Positions 10,604-20,474 are shown, numbered from the stretch's first letter. The stretch is DNA of 64,000 bases from Prorocentrum cordatum (GCA_963575745.1 CAUYUJ010008580.1:156039-220038), one strand, 5' to 3'. Numbers and translations: made by a program. The notes: generated from the sequence alone by a model not told the origin.

Positions 10604-13600
10604 ATGTTAGTCTTGTGGTTGGTGAAGTTTTGGACGGACATCAACCTCATCTACGACATCCTGCTGAAGATAGGGTTCCACAGCGGGCGGCTAGGGCAAG
10701 TGCTGTCGACGGGCTCCCTTGGTAGCCGCGCGGATGCGGGCTTTAATGTCGTCAGACCTTCCCCAAGGTCCGCGCCTCGGGAGCCAACGGGACCCAGCAC
10801 CTCTGCCGCTAGCCGTCGCACAAACTCACGAAGTGCTGCTACTCCTGCTACGCCGTGTACGCTGCAGGAACGTGCGGGCGGTCCCGTAACATGGGGCCGC
10901 TCTCGTCGATACCGCCTCGACCGTTATCGGGGGTTTTTTATCGCCCTGGTCGTGTGCTCGGTCGAAGGGGTGCATGCCAATGGCTCCAACGTGAACCAGG
11001 TCCTCACCTCCAACCTTACGTCTCATGGAGCAATGGCTGGAGTCTTGAGTGCGCCCCGCAGCCACAAGTCTATTGTCTGCCTGCAGGAGCATCATGGCGA
11101 TGACCAGCGACTCCCTGAGCTACAGAATACAGCGCGCCATCACGGGTTTCATGGTGTATGGACTGCGGCCGCACCCACGGGCCGAGGCGGCACTTGCGGA
11201 GGATGCGCTATTCTTGCACCGAAGCATGTGCGGCTTGGAATGGGGCCACTGCTGACCACACCGACTCTCGCGCCAGGCCGAATCACGGTGGGGCACGCCA
11301 GCTGGGGACCACGGGGAGGCACAGTGCTGGTCTCCATCTACTTGGTCGACTCGGTGGGGCTCAATCAAGAGAATATGGATCTGCTTACCACGTTGGCACA
11401 ATACCTGGAGGCGCTCAATGGTTTGGGACAGTCATGGATTGTGGCAGGCGACTGGAACATGGACCCATCGAGCACACTGGACTGGATGCATTCGGTACAC
11501 GGAGTTCAGCAGGTCCCAGCCCAACCCACATGCAATGCCACGCAACCTGGCACTACCAGGGATTATTTCTGCGTCTCTGCGGCCTTGGTCGATTGGATCC
11601 GAGGATGTGAAGTCGGAGTGGCAGCGACTTTTCCGCATCAGCCTGTGCATTTGGGGTTCCAATACTGCGCACATGAGCAATGGGCACGCGTTCCTGTTAT
11701 ACCTCGACCTCTCCCGACGGTGCCGAAGGTGGGTTGTGCCAGGTTCCCACCCAGACGGCAATGGGCACGCGTGAAGCAGCTAATCGATCAAGCTTCAGAG
11801 GGTGTGACCTTGGCCGCGGCGTGGGATGGGGTTATTGCTACGATGGAGCATGAGATCCTCAACCGCAATGACATAATGGACATGACGCAACGGGGACTTT
11901 ATCACGGCCGAGCTGGTCCAGACCAATGGGTATGGAAGCGAGTGCAGGCAGTCGTACCACCGAGACCGAAGCGGTTGAGTGCCTACCAGCAGTATGGCAA
12001 ATGGTGTCGGCATCTACGCTCCACATACACACGAATGCACACGGCCCTCCAGCGCATAATGGAGGAAGCAGATGCGAACCGTTTTCCCGCAAGACTATTG
12101 CCAGACATTTACGGCCAGCACGGACACTACGTCAACAGCCTGGGCAGTCTTGACCAAGGTCTGGCCAAGGAGCAGCGGTTGTTCGCGCAACTCAGTCGGG
12201 ACCTTCAGGGTTTCTTCGCGCGAGTTGTACGTACTGACTGGGTTGGGCCGCTGCTTGATTATGAAGATCGACTCCAGCTCCACAGTCTGCACGACAGGTT
12301 TTATGAGCCTGACTTCCTAGACAGGATAGACCAAGCCCTGGACAAGGTGAATCGCGTTACGGAGGCCATACGCAAGTTTGCTGGCATCGAATGGGCGCAG
12401 TGGGCCAAGCAGGCATTTCAAAATGGGGCTGGCAAAGCGCACAGGTACACCAGGGTGCGCGAGCTACAAGAGACGTTGCAGTATGCCGAGAAGGACCGTG
12501 GCCAACCGCACCACATGGCAGATGAATGCTTGGAATTCTGGAAGGGTGTCTGGACCATTCATGATGACGCAGCGGTCGCCACGCCGGCAGGACATGCAGA
12601 TTGGGAGGAGTTACCTGAGATCACAATCGATGGCATTCGTAACATACTCAGACGATTCAAAGCCACGACGGCGCTTGGGCAGGTTTCGATTCAACCCCGT
12701 GCATTGGCCCAAGTATCGGACATTGGATTGGGAGTCCTTGCGTCTCTCTTTCACAAATGCGAGAGGTTGGCGTGTTGGCCGACGCAGAGGGTCACCACGG
12801 TGCTAGTGAGGCTCCCCAAGCCCACGGGGGGCCACCGCCTCATCGCGCTCACCAATACTGTGGTCCGTATTTGGAGCCGATTACGACGAAGGATATCTAA
12901 GAGATGGGAGCTCGCCAACCCTTCTACTGCCTTTTGGGGCACGAGGCCTGGGGCGACTTCTACCGACGCTGCGTTTCAACACAACATAGCTGCAGAGACG
13001 GCGAAGCTCAACGGCATGCATACGGTCAGTGCACTCATTGACATGTACAAGTGTTTCGAGACGATACGATATACCGCGCTGCTGGACAGAGCCAGTAAGA
13101 TGCAATTTCCGATGAGATTACTCTGGATGCTTATTCACACATATCAGGCACCACGGCAGGTGCGAGCTTACGGGTCACTGTCCACCAAGTTCACCTCCGC
13201 GCAGGGCATACTGGCGGGATGCTCTCACGCCTGCGCCATGGTCCACCTGCTTCTCTGCCAATCCTTGGAGGCCCTACGCAGGAAGTATGCGGAGGTGGTG
13301 CCACGAGCTTTGATGGACGACGTCAGCTTTCAATGGATAGGTGCAGAACCCTCTCAGGCGGTCGTCCTATTTCATGCAGTACGATGGTTTATTCGCCAAG
13401 TGCAGCCGCTGGGTCTCATCATTCAGGTAGACAAAAGTGGATGCGTGGGTGGCACTACGGAGGCGACACGGGTGGCGAAGAAGCTTGGGGGATTCATTCG
13501 GTTTCGCTGCCACAAGCACATGCGCAATCTAGGACACGAGCTTGCGGGGGTGCGACTCAGACGTATACAAGAGAGAAAGCGTGTCATGGGCGTCCTGGCC

Positions 13601-15991
13601 AGGAGGGGCAAGTTGGCTGCGCTGCAACGGGGACGAGCCCAGGTTCATACTCTGTGGCGCACAGGCCTGCTGCCCGCTGCTGCGCATGGAGCTGGAGCTA
13701 GCGGGGTCGTCCCTGCCACGCTGGCAAAGCTCCGCACACTGGCAGGCTCGTTGGTGGGAGCCAAATCACACGCCAGCCTTACGGCTTGGCTTGCCACACA
13801 GAGCGATGAATGGTTTGACCCGATATTCGACGTCACGACAGACCTAGTATGCAGATATGCTATCACAGTTTGGGATGGATTGGTACCCCTCAGTCAGCTA
13901 CAGCGGGCGTGGGCTGCCATGATGGAAGCTTGGAATGGTGAATACACGTGGGCCAGATGCAACGGCCCTCTCTCAGCGGTGTCGCTCAGCCTGCACAGGG
14001 TGGACTGGAAGATGGCGTCGGCACATATACTATACGACGACCAGGGCAACCTCGTGAACCTTCTTACCACTACGCCGTGGGATGTGAAGCTTTTGCTGCG
14101 ACAGAGCATTGGACGATGGCAGATGTTACGTATTGTTAGCCACATGCAGCCGATAGTTGGGAATCCCCATGGAGTCTGGAGGCGTGCACTTCGCAACTCA
14201 ATTCTCAGCTTGAAGAATCCGATACATAGAGGCTGCGCCCGCAGATTGCTTGGTTCCGCATTGTGGCCCCCAGCAAGGAAGAAGGCCCTCGGAATCTCGG
14301 ACAGCCACCAGTGCGAGATGTGTGTGAGTTCTGAGGCTGGCACTTTAGGGCACCAGTTGTATAACTGTGAAGGGGTGCTTCACCCACCTGAGGAGCTGTC
14401 TGTTGAATCCCTTTCTGAAGAGGTCTTGGAGCGCAGGGAGTATCTGCGGGGTCTTGGGGACAATGGGCTTGGCGACCCTGAGTGGGACTCTCTGGAGCTG
14501 TACGGGTTGCCTTACCATCCCATCAAGATAGCCCCCCAACCCACGCAGTGCCCTGTGTTCCACTGGGGGGCTACGCATCTTCCCTGGGGTCGGCGGATCT
14601 ACACTGACGGCTCGGGGCTCGCGAACGCGAGCCCTGAACTGCGTAGGTGTGGATGGGCCGCGGTGGAGTTGTCGGACTCTGGGCTGCCCTTGAGGGCGGT
14701 GTTTGGGCCGCTCCCTGGGCGCCAGTCGGTGCCCCGTGCGGAGCGGTACGCGGGTTTGATGGCTCTCTCGGTAGCCCCCCAGGCGACCACAATATATAGT
14801 GATCATTTAGCCTTTGTGCAGGAAGGCCAGAGCTGGAGTCCCCAGCTGGCCTGCGGTTTGTCACGACACGCGGATGTGTGGCGTCGTATCTTCCAGCTCT
14901 TCGAGCAACATAGGCCTCCGCCCGAGTTTGTTTGGGTCCCTGCGCACAGAGACATGGACGAGGTCATGTCTCTGGAGCAAGGACAGATCACCAGTTTCTT
15001 GGGTAACGCTTGGGCCGACTTTTTCGCGCGCCTTGGAGCCCAGGACCATCAGTATGCGCAGGTTTGTCTCGACGCGGAGAAGGCCCATTTGAAGGCCTGC
15101 AAAGCCACCTGGGGTTTCTTGGCGCGCGCGGTCCAGATCATTGGGGAGTACTCTAAGACGTTTGAGCCCCCAACGATTCCAGTGAGCCAGTATGTAGAGC
15201 GAATCAATTTGACACTCATAGAGCACGAGATTTATCGACTGCCGACGCGTGCTGAATGGCGTTGCAGGAAGTGCAATATGTCTGCCAGGAGCGAAGCCAC
15301 ACTGCGAGTTATGTGCAGCGGGGCCGCTAGGAGGTGCCAGGGCAGCGATCTAGAGCGCTGCCGCGCCGACATCATTTTCGCGGCCGAACCCCAGGCACGC
15401 CGCCACACTGCGAGCAGCCCCGCGGTGTCAGATCCTGTTCCTCCCTCGCTGGGCCTGGACCCCTCCTCCTCTTCCTTGACCGACGCCGCGTTGGAGGCTG
15501 GGTTGAATGCCATAGCTGCGCTGGGTCACAGGCCCGTCCGCCACGGTAGGGTGATCATATGTCAGAGGTGTGCTGGATACTGGATCCTCCCCGACGGCAA
15601 ATGCCGCAAGCTGAGTAGAACGTGCGAAGGGGAGGCCAAGGTTGCCAGCACGATTCAGAATCACAGAATGTACTGGCGTCATGCAGAGGTAGGCTGCCAC
15701 CCCAAGACGGGCGAAGATTTGGGTCCGTGGGATGGCGCCCTTGTTTCTGGTTCGGAGCCTGGGGCCGTCTGTTTCCCGTCTTCCGAGGCTACTGGACCTA
15801 GGGCTAACTCTGCGTGTTCGGCCAAACAGGATAGTATGGGGCAAGGACACTGTGGTGGTCGTGTCGTGACGTCGTCCCGTCGTGCACCACGTCCTTGCCC
15901 ACCCACGGCCGCCTCGCTCGAGTCCCGAGCGAATGCCGATAGCACAGTTTTGTCTCAGGCGCCGTCGGTGCCTGCTTCGGACTTTGATTAA
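10604..15991 (+). CDS. Retrotransposon ORF2: AP endonuclease, reverse transcriptase, RNase H
   Basis: 1,795 codons from the first ATG after ORF1 (10604). The frame is open further upstream inside ORF1, so a frameshift or reinitiation start is also possible. Endonuclease motifs: VCLQEHH near 11085, VAGDWNMD near 11445, TTRDYFCVS, and FPHQPVHLGF (the usual Asp-His pair reads Pro-His). RT motifs: ALIDMYKCFETI (catalytic Asp), QGILAGCSHACA, and ALMDDVSF near 13310. RNase H: YTDGSG near 14600, AERYAG, YSDH and NAWADF give the four acidic residues. Two C-terminal cysteine clusters follow (CRKCN..C..C and CQRCAGYW..C..C). It would nick the target and prime reverse transcription there. The N-terminus has hydrophobic stretches (MLVLWLVKFW, FFIALVVCSV), unusual for a LINE. 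Confidence 0.92.
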   Translation: MLVLWLVKFWTDINLIYDILLKIGFHSGRLGQVLSTGSLGSRADAGFNVVRPSPRSAPREPTGPSTSAASRRTNSRSAATPATPCTLQERAGGPVTWGRSRRYRLDRYRGFFIALVVCSVEGVHANGSNVNQVLTSNLTSHGAMAGVLSAPRSHKSIVCLQEHHGDDQRLPELQNTARHHGFHGVWTAAAPTGRGGTCGGCAILAPKHVRLGMGPLLTTPTLAPGRITVGHASWGPRGGTVLVSIYLVDSVGLNQENMDLLTTLAQYLEALNGLGQSWIVAGDWNMDPSSTLDWMHSVHGVQQVPAQPTCNATQPGTTRDYFCVSAALVDWIRGCEVGVAATFPHQPVHLGFQYCAHEQWARVPVIPRPLPTVPKVGCARFPPRRQWARVKQLIDQASEGVTLAAAWDGVIATMEHEILNRNDIMDMTQRGLYHGRAGPDQWVWKRVQAVVPPRPKRLSAYQQYGKWCRHLRSTYTRMHTALQRIMEEADANRFPARLLPDIYGQHGHYVNSLGSLDQGLAKEQRLFAQLSRDLQGFFARVVRTDWVGPLLDYEDRLQLHSLHDRFYEPDFLDRIDQALDKVNRVTEAIRKFAGIEWAQWAKQAFQNGAGKAHRYTRVRELQETLQYAEKDRGQPHHMADECLEFWKGVWTIHDDAAVATPAGHADWEELPEITIDGIRNILRRFKATTALGQVSIQPRALAQVSDIGLGVLASLFHKCERLACWPTQRVTTVLVRLPKPTGGHRLIALTNTVVRIWSRLRRRISKRWELANPSTAFWGTRPGATSTDAAFQHNIAAETAKLNGMHTVSALIDMYKCFETIRYTALLDRASKMQFPMRLLWMLIHTYQAPRQVRAYGSLSTKFTSAQGILAGCSHACAMVHLLLCQSLEALRRKYAEVVPRALMDDVSFQWIGAEPSQAVVLFHAVRWFIRQVQPLGLIIQVDKSGCVGGTTEATRVAKKLGGFIRFRCHKHMRNLGHELAGVRLRRIQERKRVMGVLARRGKLAALQRGRAQVHTLWRTGLLPAAAHGAGASGVVPATLAKLRTLAGSLVGAKSHASLTAWLATQSDEWFDPIFDVTTDLVCRYAITVWDGLVPLSQLQRAWAAMMEAWNGEYTWARCNGPLSAVSLSLHRVDWKMASAHILYDDQGNLVNLLTTTPWDVKLLLRQSIGRWQMLRIVSHMQPIVGNPHGVWRRALRNSILSLKNPIHRGCARRLLGSALWPPARKKALGISDSHQCEMCVSSEAGTLGHQLYNCEGVLHPPEELSVESLSEEVLERREYLRGLGDNGLGDPEWDSLELYGLPYHPIKIAPQPTQCPVFHWGATHLPWGRRIYTDGSGLANASPELRRCGWAAVELSDSGLPLRAVFGPLPGRQSVPRAERYAGLMALSVAPQATTIYSDHLAFVQEGQSWSPQLACGLSRHADVWRRIFQLFEQHRPPPEFVWVPAHRDMDEVMSLEQGQITSFLGNAWADFFARLGAQDHQYAQVCLDAEKAHLKACKATWGFLARAVQIIGEYSKTFEPPTIPVSQYVERINLTLIEHEIYRLPTRAEWRCRKCNMSARSEATLRVMCSGAARRCQGSDLERCRADIIFAAEPQARRHTASSPAVSDPVPPSLGLDPSSSSLTDAALEAGLNAIAALGHRPVRHGRVIICQRCAGYWILPDGKCRKLSRTCEGEAKVASTIQNHRMYWRHAEVGCHPKTGEDLGPWDGALVSGSEPGAVCFPSSEATGPRANSACSAKQDSMGQGHCGGRVVTSSRRAPRPCPPTAASLESRANADSTVLSQAPSVPASDFD

Positions 15992-16141
15992 ATCAGAGTT
16001 GGCCTCCTGCTCATTCTCCACAACGCTGGAGGCCAGTCTTCGGGGCGTTTAGCGCCCCCTGTCGCCAGGCCTTCACCCCTGGCCCTCCTCACTGCTCGGC
16101 GCTAGTCACAGACCTGCGCCTCGGCAGCCGCAAGCCGCAAG
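15992..16141 (+). other. Retrotransposon 3' untranslated tail
   Basis: 150 bp after the ORF2 stop, with a small hairpin (GGGGCGTTTAGCGCCCC near 16038) and a terminal doubled GCCGCAA. A short 3' tandem repeat instead of poly(A) is seen in several LINE clades. Confidence 0.65.
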
Positions 16142-16156
16142 CCTCCTCCTCCTCCG
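16142..16156 (+). repeat. Right target-site duplication
   Basis: Exact copy of 9182-9196, directly after the 3' tail. It is followed by non-repetitive GTCTCGGATGCAACC, so this side is less ambiguous than the left. Confidence 0.6.
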
Positions 16157-16559
16157 GTCTCGGATGCAACCGCTGGGAGGTCAAGTTCTGATTTGCCTTG
16201 CTCCGAGATCCGGCTCAATCCGGCTTCATTCCGTGGAATCCGGCTGAATCCTGTTTCATCTGGCGCAGTCTCCTTTTATCCGCGGGGCCTACTCCGGCGT
16301 AGCAGCTCCCCCATGGGGCTTTATTCCTTTTAATCCTTCCGACGAAGACCTCCCAGTAGTTGCCTCCTAATCTGGTACCAGGAGAGCTCTCGGCTTCGAG
16401 GGCTGGGCTTGGGGGGGCTGGGTGGGGCGCTGGGGTGCAGGGCCGTTCACGCATGAAGCTCCGCCTCATTTTGTGGGTTTTCCCCACATCCTACGTGCAG
16501 GGGTTTCTACGGCTCGTGTTGTCAGTGGGGCCTCTCTGCCTCGCTCACATCCCACCTTC
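16157..16559. other. Unassigned spacer
   Basis: No gene. Short degenerate repeats of AATCCGGCT occur at 16200-16260. Confidence 0.4.
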
Positions 16560-16890
16560 TCCCGACCCCAAGCCATTCACACCAAGACTCACACCTCAGA
16601 CCCCTCGCCCCTCAGATCCTCGCATGCCCAGCTTAGCCATACTCAGGCTCACCTCGGACTCACCACTCACCCATATCCACTCATACTCAGATCCAGGCGT
16701 ACTCAGGCTCGTTCGCACTCTGACTCGCTCAGATTACTCAGAGCACATACGCACCCACACTCTGGCTTTCACATATTCCGCCACGCTGCACAATCAGCGT
16801 AATCATACCCAAACTCATACATAAATACTTCTCACACTCATATCATTCACGCTCATATTCACACATACTCAGACTCACTGTTGAGCGTGC
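16560..16890. repeat. Degenerate ACTCA/CATACTCAGACTCAC minisatellite
   Basis: Irregular repeats of CTCAGACTCAC, CATACTCA and CTCACACTCAT. Similar units resume at 17340-17465, so the 66-bp array sits inside this tract. Confidence 0.7.
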
Positions 16891-16924
16891 TATTTGGTGC
16901 CTACTGCTACCCGGCCCCCGGGGG

Positions 16925-17122
16925 TATTCCGTGACACCCAGAGCGGGCAACAAATCATGCCCCCCCTCGAAGGCACGAGGGCGGGGGAGGTATTCCGTGA
17001 CACCCAGAGCGGGCAACAAATCATGCCCCCCCTCGAAGGCACGAGGGCGGGGGAGGTATTCCGTGACACCCAGAGCGGGCAACAAATCATGCCCCCCCTC
17101 GAAGGCACGAGGGCGGAAACCG
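16925..17122. repeat. 66-bp tandem repeat, 3 copies
   Basis: Units begin at 16925, 16991 and 17057 with TATTCCGTGACACCCAGAGC and contain AACAAATCATGCCCCCCCTC and GGCACGAGGGCGGG. Copies are virtually identical. Confidence 0.95.
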
Positions 17123-17464
17123 TGACAACACAGATTCCCGATGATACGAAATAGGGGCAAAACGTATCACTGTCCTGCTGCCGCGCACGGGATGGGCAGT
17201 AGTGGGATAGCAGTCGCGCGGCGTCTGGTTACCATTTGCCCCCCCGACCGGTGGGCATTTGGCTCAAGATGAGCTCATACCTCAACCGTTCAACTGTACA
17301 GCACACGTGGAGAGGGCACTGACACAACAGTCCGATGCAGGTGGAAAAACAACATACTCAGACTCACTCACACTTAAACGTATCCCCACTCAGCCTTTCA
17401 TACTTACGTTCGCGCATATTGAGACTCACTAATATTCAGCTTCATGCACAATTCAACGCATATT
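17123..17464. other. Unassigned spacer with ACTCA repeats
   Basis: No gene; contains further CATACTCAGACTCACTC motifs from 17345. Confidence 0.4.
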
Positions 17465-18590
17465 GATACTTACATGGTCACCGCGATGCATCAGGCATGG
17501 CATCTGGACCACCCGAGGGGGAGACGCCAGGGGGTACGACACTTGCCCGCTCGGGTCCAGATTATGTGTTCGGGGGGGTCTCGAGCGCAACGCCCCCTCG
17601 CGGCTACGGGCGCGTCTCTTTTCAAAGCTTTGTGATCATCGCGATGCAGCATGCGTGGCACTGTGATGCTGCAAGGGCCGGTGCCAGCCAAGGATGCTGC
17701 ACGGGCCGGTTCGCGCCCGTTTTGCGAGGGGGAGCCCAGAGCCGAGCGCCAGGTTGCGGCTGTGGGCGCGCGCCTTTTTGCTTCTTCTGATCACGGCCAT
17801 GTAGCGGCATGGCATTGCGTCCACAGTGTAGGGGGGGGGGGGTCCAGCGAAACGCCCGTTCGCGGCTCTGGGCGCGTATCTTTTCAGAGACTCGCAATCA
17901 CCGCGATGTGCCAGCCGTGGCATACAGGTCGCCCAAGGGGGGCCGACCAGGGTTGTTGCACGGGCCCGTGCGCGCCGAGCTCGTGGAGAGGTCTTGAAAG
18001 ACACACCAGTTTCCCGCTGCGGGGTGTCTGTTCAGAGCCCTCTGACCACTGACATCTGGCAGGCACGGCATTCGGGACCACCCGAGGGGGAGCCGCCAGG
18101 GGTTGTGGGGATGTGTTCGAGCCAGACGTCCGTTCGCGGATGTGAACGCGGTCATTCCTCTGAGAGCAAGTTGGCCAACGCGATGCAGTAGGCAGGGCAT
18201 TTGGATGACCAACGGGGGAGAAGCCAGGAGGCATGGCACGGGCCTGTTCGTGCCCAGATGTGTGGTGTCTCTCGAGTACAATTAAGACGTTGAAGTAAAG
18301 ACCGCTTTGGGTTCGAACGGGGCTCGCTGTTCCTTAGGTCATTCCTTGTCGTTCCTCTAGCTCTTCTCGTGCACCCAGGCGCTCGTGGGACCAAAAAGGG
18401 GCTTCGTTCCTCATTCAGTGTTCCTTCTTGCAGCAGCCCGGCTGTAGAGGGGCCCGTTGTGACTCTGTGCGCGTATCTTCTCAGGGCCCAATGGTCTTTG
18501 CAATGCAAGCATGCGTTGCACTCTTGCCTCCTAAGCGGAGCCGCAAGGGTGGTCTGACACGGGCCCGCCAGCGTCTGGATTGGTGGGACC
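17465..18590. repeat. Diverged tandem array related to the 152-bp repeat
   Basis: Seven or so degenerate units of roughly 105-150 bp. Each has a CGCGATG(C/T) box, ACCCGAGGGGGAG, GGGCCGGT and GCGCGTCTCTTTTCAAAG-like blocks. The order matches the reverse complement of the 1065-1898 unit (TGTATCTCTTGAGAGCC, GGGAGCCCCAAGGGGGAGCC). Confidence 0.65.
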
Positions 18591-19337
18591 TTTAGAGTTC
18601 AGTCGACCCTGATTGGTAGGTCGACCATGCCAATTCGAGGGTACCTTTGTGTCTTGTCTGTCCCGACCTATGCGACCCGCATGTCATTCGGTGTTCTGGG
18701 GCCACGGTGCCGTCAGACAGTCTTGTGTCCTATCGGGTGCCCTGTCCAATTCAGTGCGACTGTGGAGTTGCTGTTCGTGGCTTTGGACGCGTCAAAAGAT
18801 AAGAGCCCCAGGGTCACCGTGATATGGCAGGCGCAGGTAGGTGGCGATTCGACTCGTCCATACTCGGACACTCGCAGAAGAGCGCACCAGAACGCAAGAT
18901 GTATACATGGGGAGCCCCGCGTCGATGAATTCGTCTCTGGAGGTCGAAAGCGTATCGACCTTGAGCGAAATATTGACGCATGTTGCCCTTGAGTGTTTTG
19001 TCGGGCTAAGTGGAGCAGGCACGTCAATTAAGAAACTGGCCTCCCAACAGGTGCCCCACGGAAGCTTCCCATTCTCCGATGGCCCTGGTGGCCCATGGAA
19101 GCCCTGGGGCACCACAGGAAGTGCAAAGTCCGACTACGAGCGTGCCCGTAGATGCCTTCTAGCACGGCGTCTTCGCATGTGCACGCCGCCTCGTTTCGCA
19201 GCGAGCAGCGCCGGGAAAGAACCCTGCGCGCAGCCCGCCACACCAGTCGTGGCACGGCAGGGCGGCCGGCACCGGTGGCCGCTGCAGCGTTGCAGTCAAG
19301 ACGCCGAAGTACGAGGCCCATGTCTGGGGTCGGGGGC
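18591..19337. other. Unassigned region
   Basis: No gene supported. A 281-codon plus-strand frame crosses 18841-19686 but runs through the family F element and shows no domain. A further fragment of the 152-bp superfamily may lie at 18770-18850. Confidence 0.35.
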
Positions 19338-19586
19338 TCAGTGGGCCCTGGAAACGACAGGCCCGTTGTTTTACCGGTCCCGTTTTGCCGTTTTTTGGGC
19401 CAGTTCCGACGCCGTCTTGTTACCGGTTCCGCCGCCGTTCTTTGACGGGTTCCCGCTCCGGTTCCGATCCTGGGGCCGTTTCTGTTGCCGTTTCTGGTCG
19501 CCGTTTTTGTTGCCGTTTCCATTTTCAAGGGGCTCTTTTTCGGAAACGGTGAAAAGAACGGCCCTGACGTTTCCGGGGCCCACTGA
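19338..19586 (+). mobile_element. Family F MITE, copy 2
   Basis: 249 bp with terminal inverted repeats TCAGTGGGCCCTGGAAACG and CGTTTCCGGGGCCCACTGA. The interior is rich in CCGTTT and CCGGTTCCG motifs. The opposite-strand copy is at 4297-4568. GGTCGGG occurs close to both ends and may be a target duplication. Confidence 0.85.
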
Positions 19587-19639
19587 GGTCGGGAGGGTCG
19601 GGAGCCTCGAGACGGGGTTCAATGCAAACGGGGGTCAGC

Positions 19640-19765
19640 CAGGGCACCGGATCCTGCAGGATCCTGCGAAGACCCCCTTTGGCTGACCCGGGTTAGCGAG
19701 CCGCTCGTGGCCGCGAGGCGGCCGCGCATATTGGCTGACCCGGGTTTGCGAGGACCTGCGTTGCA
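19640..19765 (+). repeat. Family R interspersed repeat, copy 2
   Basis: GATCCTGCAGGATCCTGCGA, then GAGCCGCTCGTGGCCGCGAG and TTGGCTGACCCGGGTTTGCG, in the same order as 5146-5295. Confidence 0.55.
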
Positions 19766-19797
19766 GTTTTTTTCCCTGCATTGCAGTTCTTGGTTTC

Positions 19798-19850
19798 CTG
19801 CTGACCCGGGTCTGGATTGACCCGGGTCAGAAGATCCCCGAGAGGGGCTC
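19798..19850 (+). repeat. Family S short repeat, copy 1
   Basis: CTGACCCGGGTCTGGATTGA followed by CCCGGGTCAGAAGATCCCCG, matching 37978-38025. It contains its own short inverted repeat (TGACCCGGGT/ACCCGGGTCA). Confidence 0.55.
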
Positions 19851-19964
19851 TGGCTTCCGGGCCGTTCCCCAGAGCCAGGTCGGACAGCCTATCCGTGGCC
19901 AAGGCTCGCCGTGGCCAGACAAGCCAGCTCGTTCCCTTTTTTGCGGCGTTCCCCACGGGAGCAC

Positions 19965-20015
19965 GTGCTTTTCCCCCTCCTGATCATCGTCGATGATCAG
20001 GAGGGGGAAAAGCAC
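19965..20015. repeat. Perfect 51-bp palindrome
   Basis: Arms of 25 bp around a single T at 19990. The left arm starts GTGCTTTTCCCCCTCC and the right arm ends GGAGGGGGAAAAGCAC, with no mismatch. The right arm is the 5' end of the family B copy at 19998, so the left arm looks like an inverted copy of that end. Confidence 0.95.
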
Positions 20016-20146
20016 ACAGAGACGCAAGTGATCGCACCCAGGAAGAGATGGGAGAATCTGGGAAAAACGAGGACCCAGAAGATATGGACAAATATGGGGG
20101 ATCCTGTCATGTGTGTCTATTTATCTGTGTGTCCCAGGGCCCCTTC
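19998..20146 (+). mobile_element. Family B element, copy 2
   Basis: Starts CAGGAGGGGGAAAAGCACAC and ends CTGTGTGTCCCAGGGCCCC then TTC. The outer sequences GATGAT and GGATGA may be remnants of a target duplication. Confidence 0.75.
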
Positions 20147-20334
20147 GGATGACCGTGCCCCCCCGGCGCCCCCGCAGGCCCTCTTGGCGTGGCTCGCCGA
20201 GCTGTCGCAGACGCCGGCCAAGCAACGCCAGGCCCAGGGCGCGCGGAAGCGCGGCCTCCGCCGCGATTGGGGAGCGGCCGAGAGGGGAGGGTGGGGGACT
20301 GGGGTGGGTGGGATGTCTCAGCGACACGCAGAGG
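20147..20334. other. Unassigned GC-rich spacer
   Basis: No supported gene. Confidence 0.3.
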
Positions 20335-20474
20335 GGGGTGGGGGGAGGGGGGAGGGCTTCTTAGAAGCACCCCCGCTTCTCAGAAGGCGCGGGCCTTGTT
20401 TACAGATGTAAGGCCGGCGCCTTCTAAGAAGCAGCCTCCTTCTAAGAAGCCCTCCCCCCTCCCTCTACCCCCTT
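20335..20474. repeat. Fold-back element with ~60-bp arms
   Basis: The left arm GGGAGGGCTTCTTAGAAG...GCGGGCCTT pairs with the right arm AAGGCCGGCGCCTTCTAAGA...AGCCCTCCCCCCTCCC, with a loop of about 12 bp (GTTTACAGATGT) and a few mismatches. It could form a long hairpin in DNA or RNA. Confidence 0.75.

Larger units (their letters stand above)
9197..16141 (+). mobile_element. Full-length two-ORF non-LTR retrotransposon with spliced-leader 5' end
   Basis: A 6,945-bp element. Its 5' limit is the first base of the DinoSL. It carries a short leader, ORF1 (9361-10536), ORF2 (up to 15991) and a ~150-bp 3' tail ending in a doubled GCCGCAA motif rather than poly(A). A 15-bp direct repeat flanks it exactly, although the repeat is TCC-rich and so less diagnostic. 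Both ORFs are open and the catalytic motifs are mostly present, so it may be recent. Domain order APE endonuclease, RT, RNase H, zinc fingers fits an APE-type LINE with RNase H (I/R1-like architecture); the clade is not determined. Confidence 0.88.
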
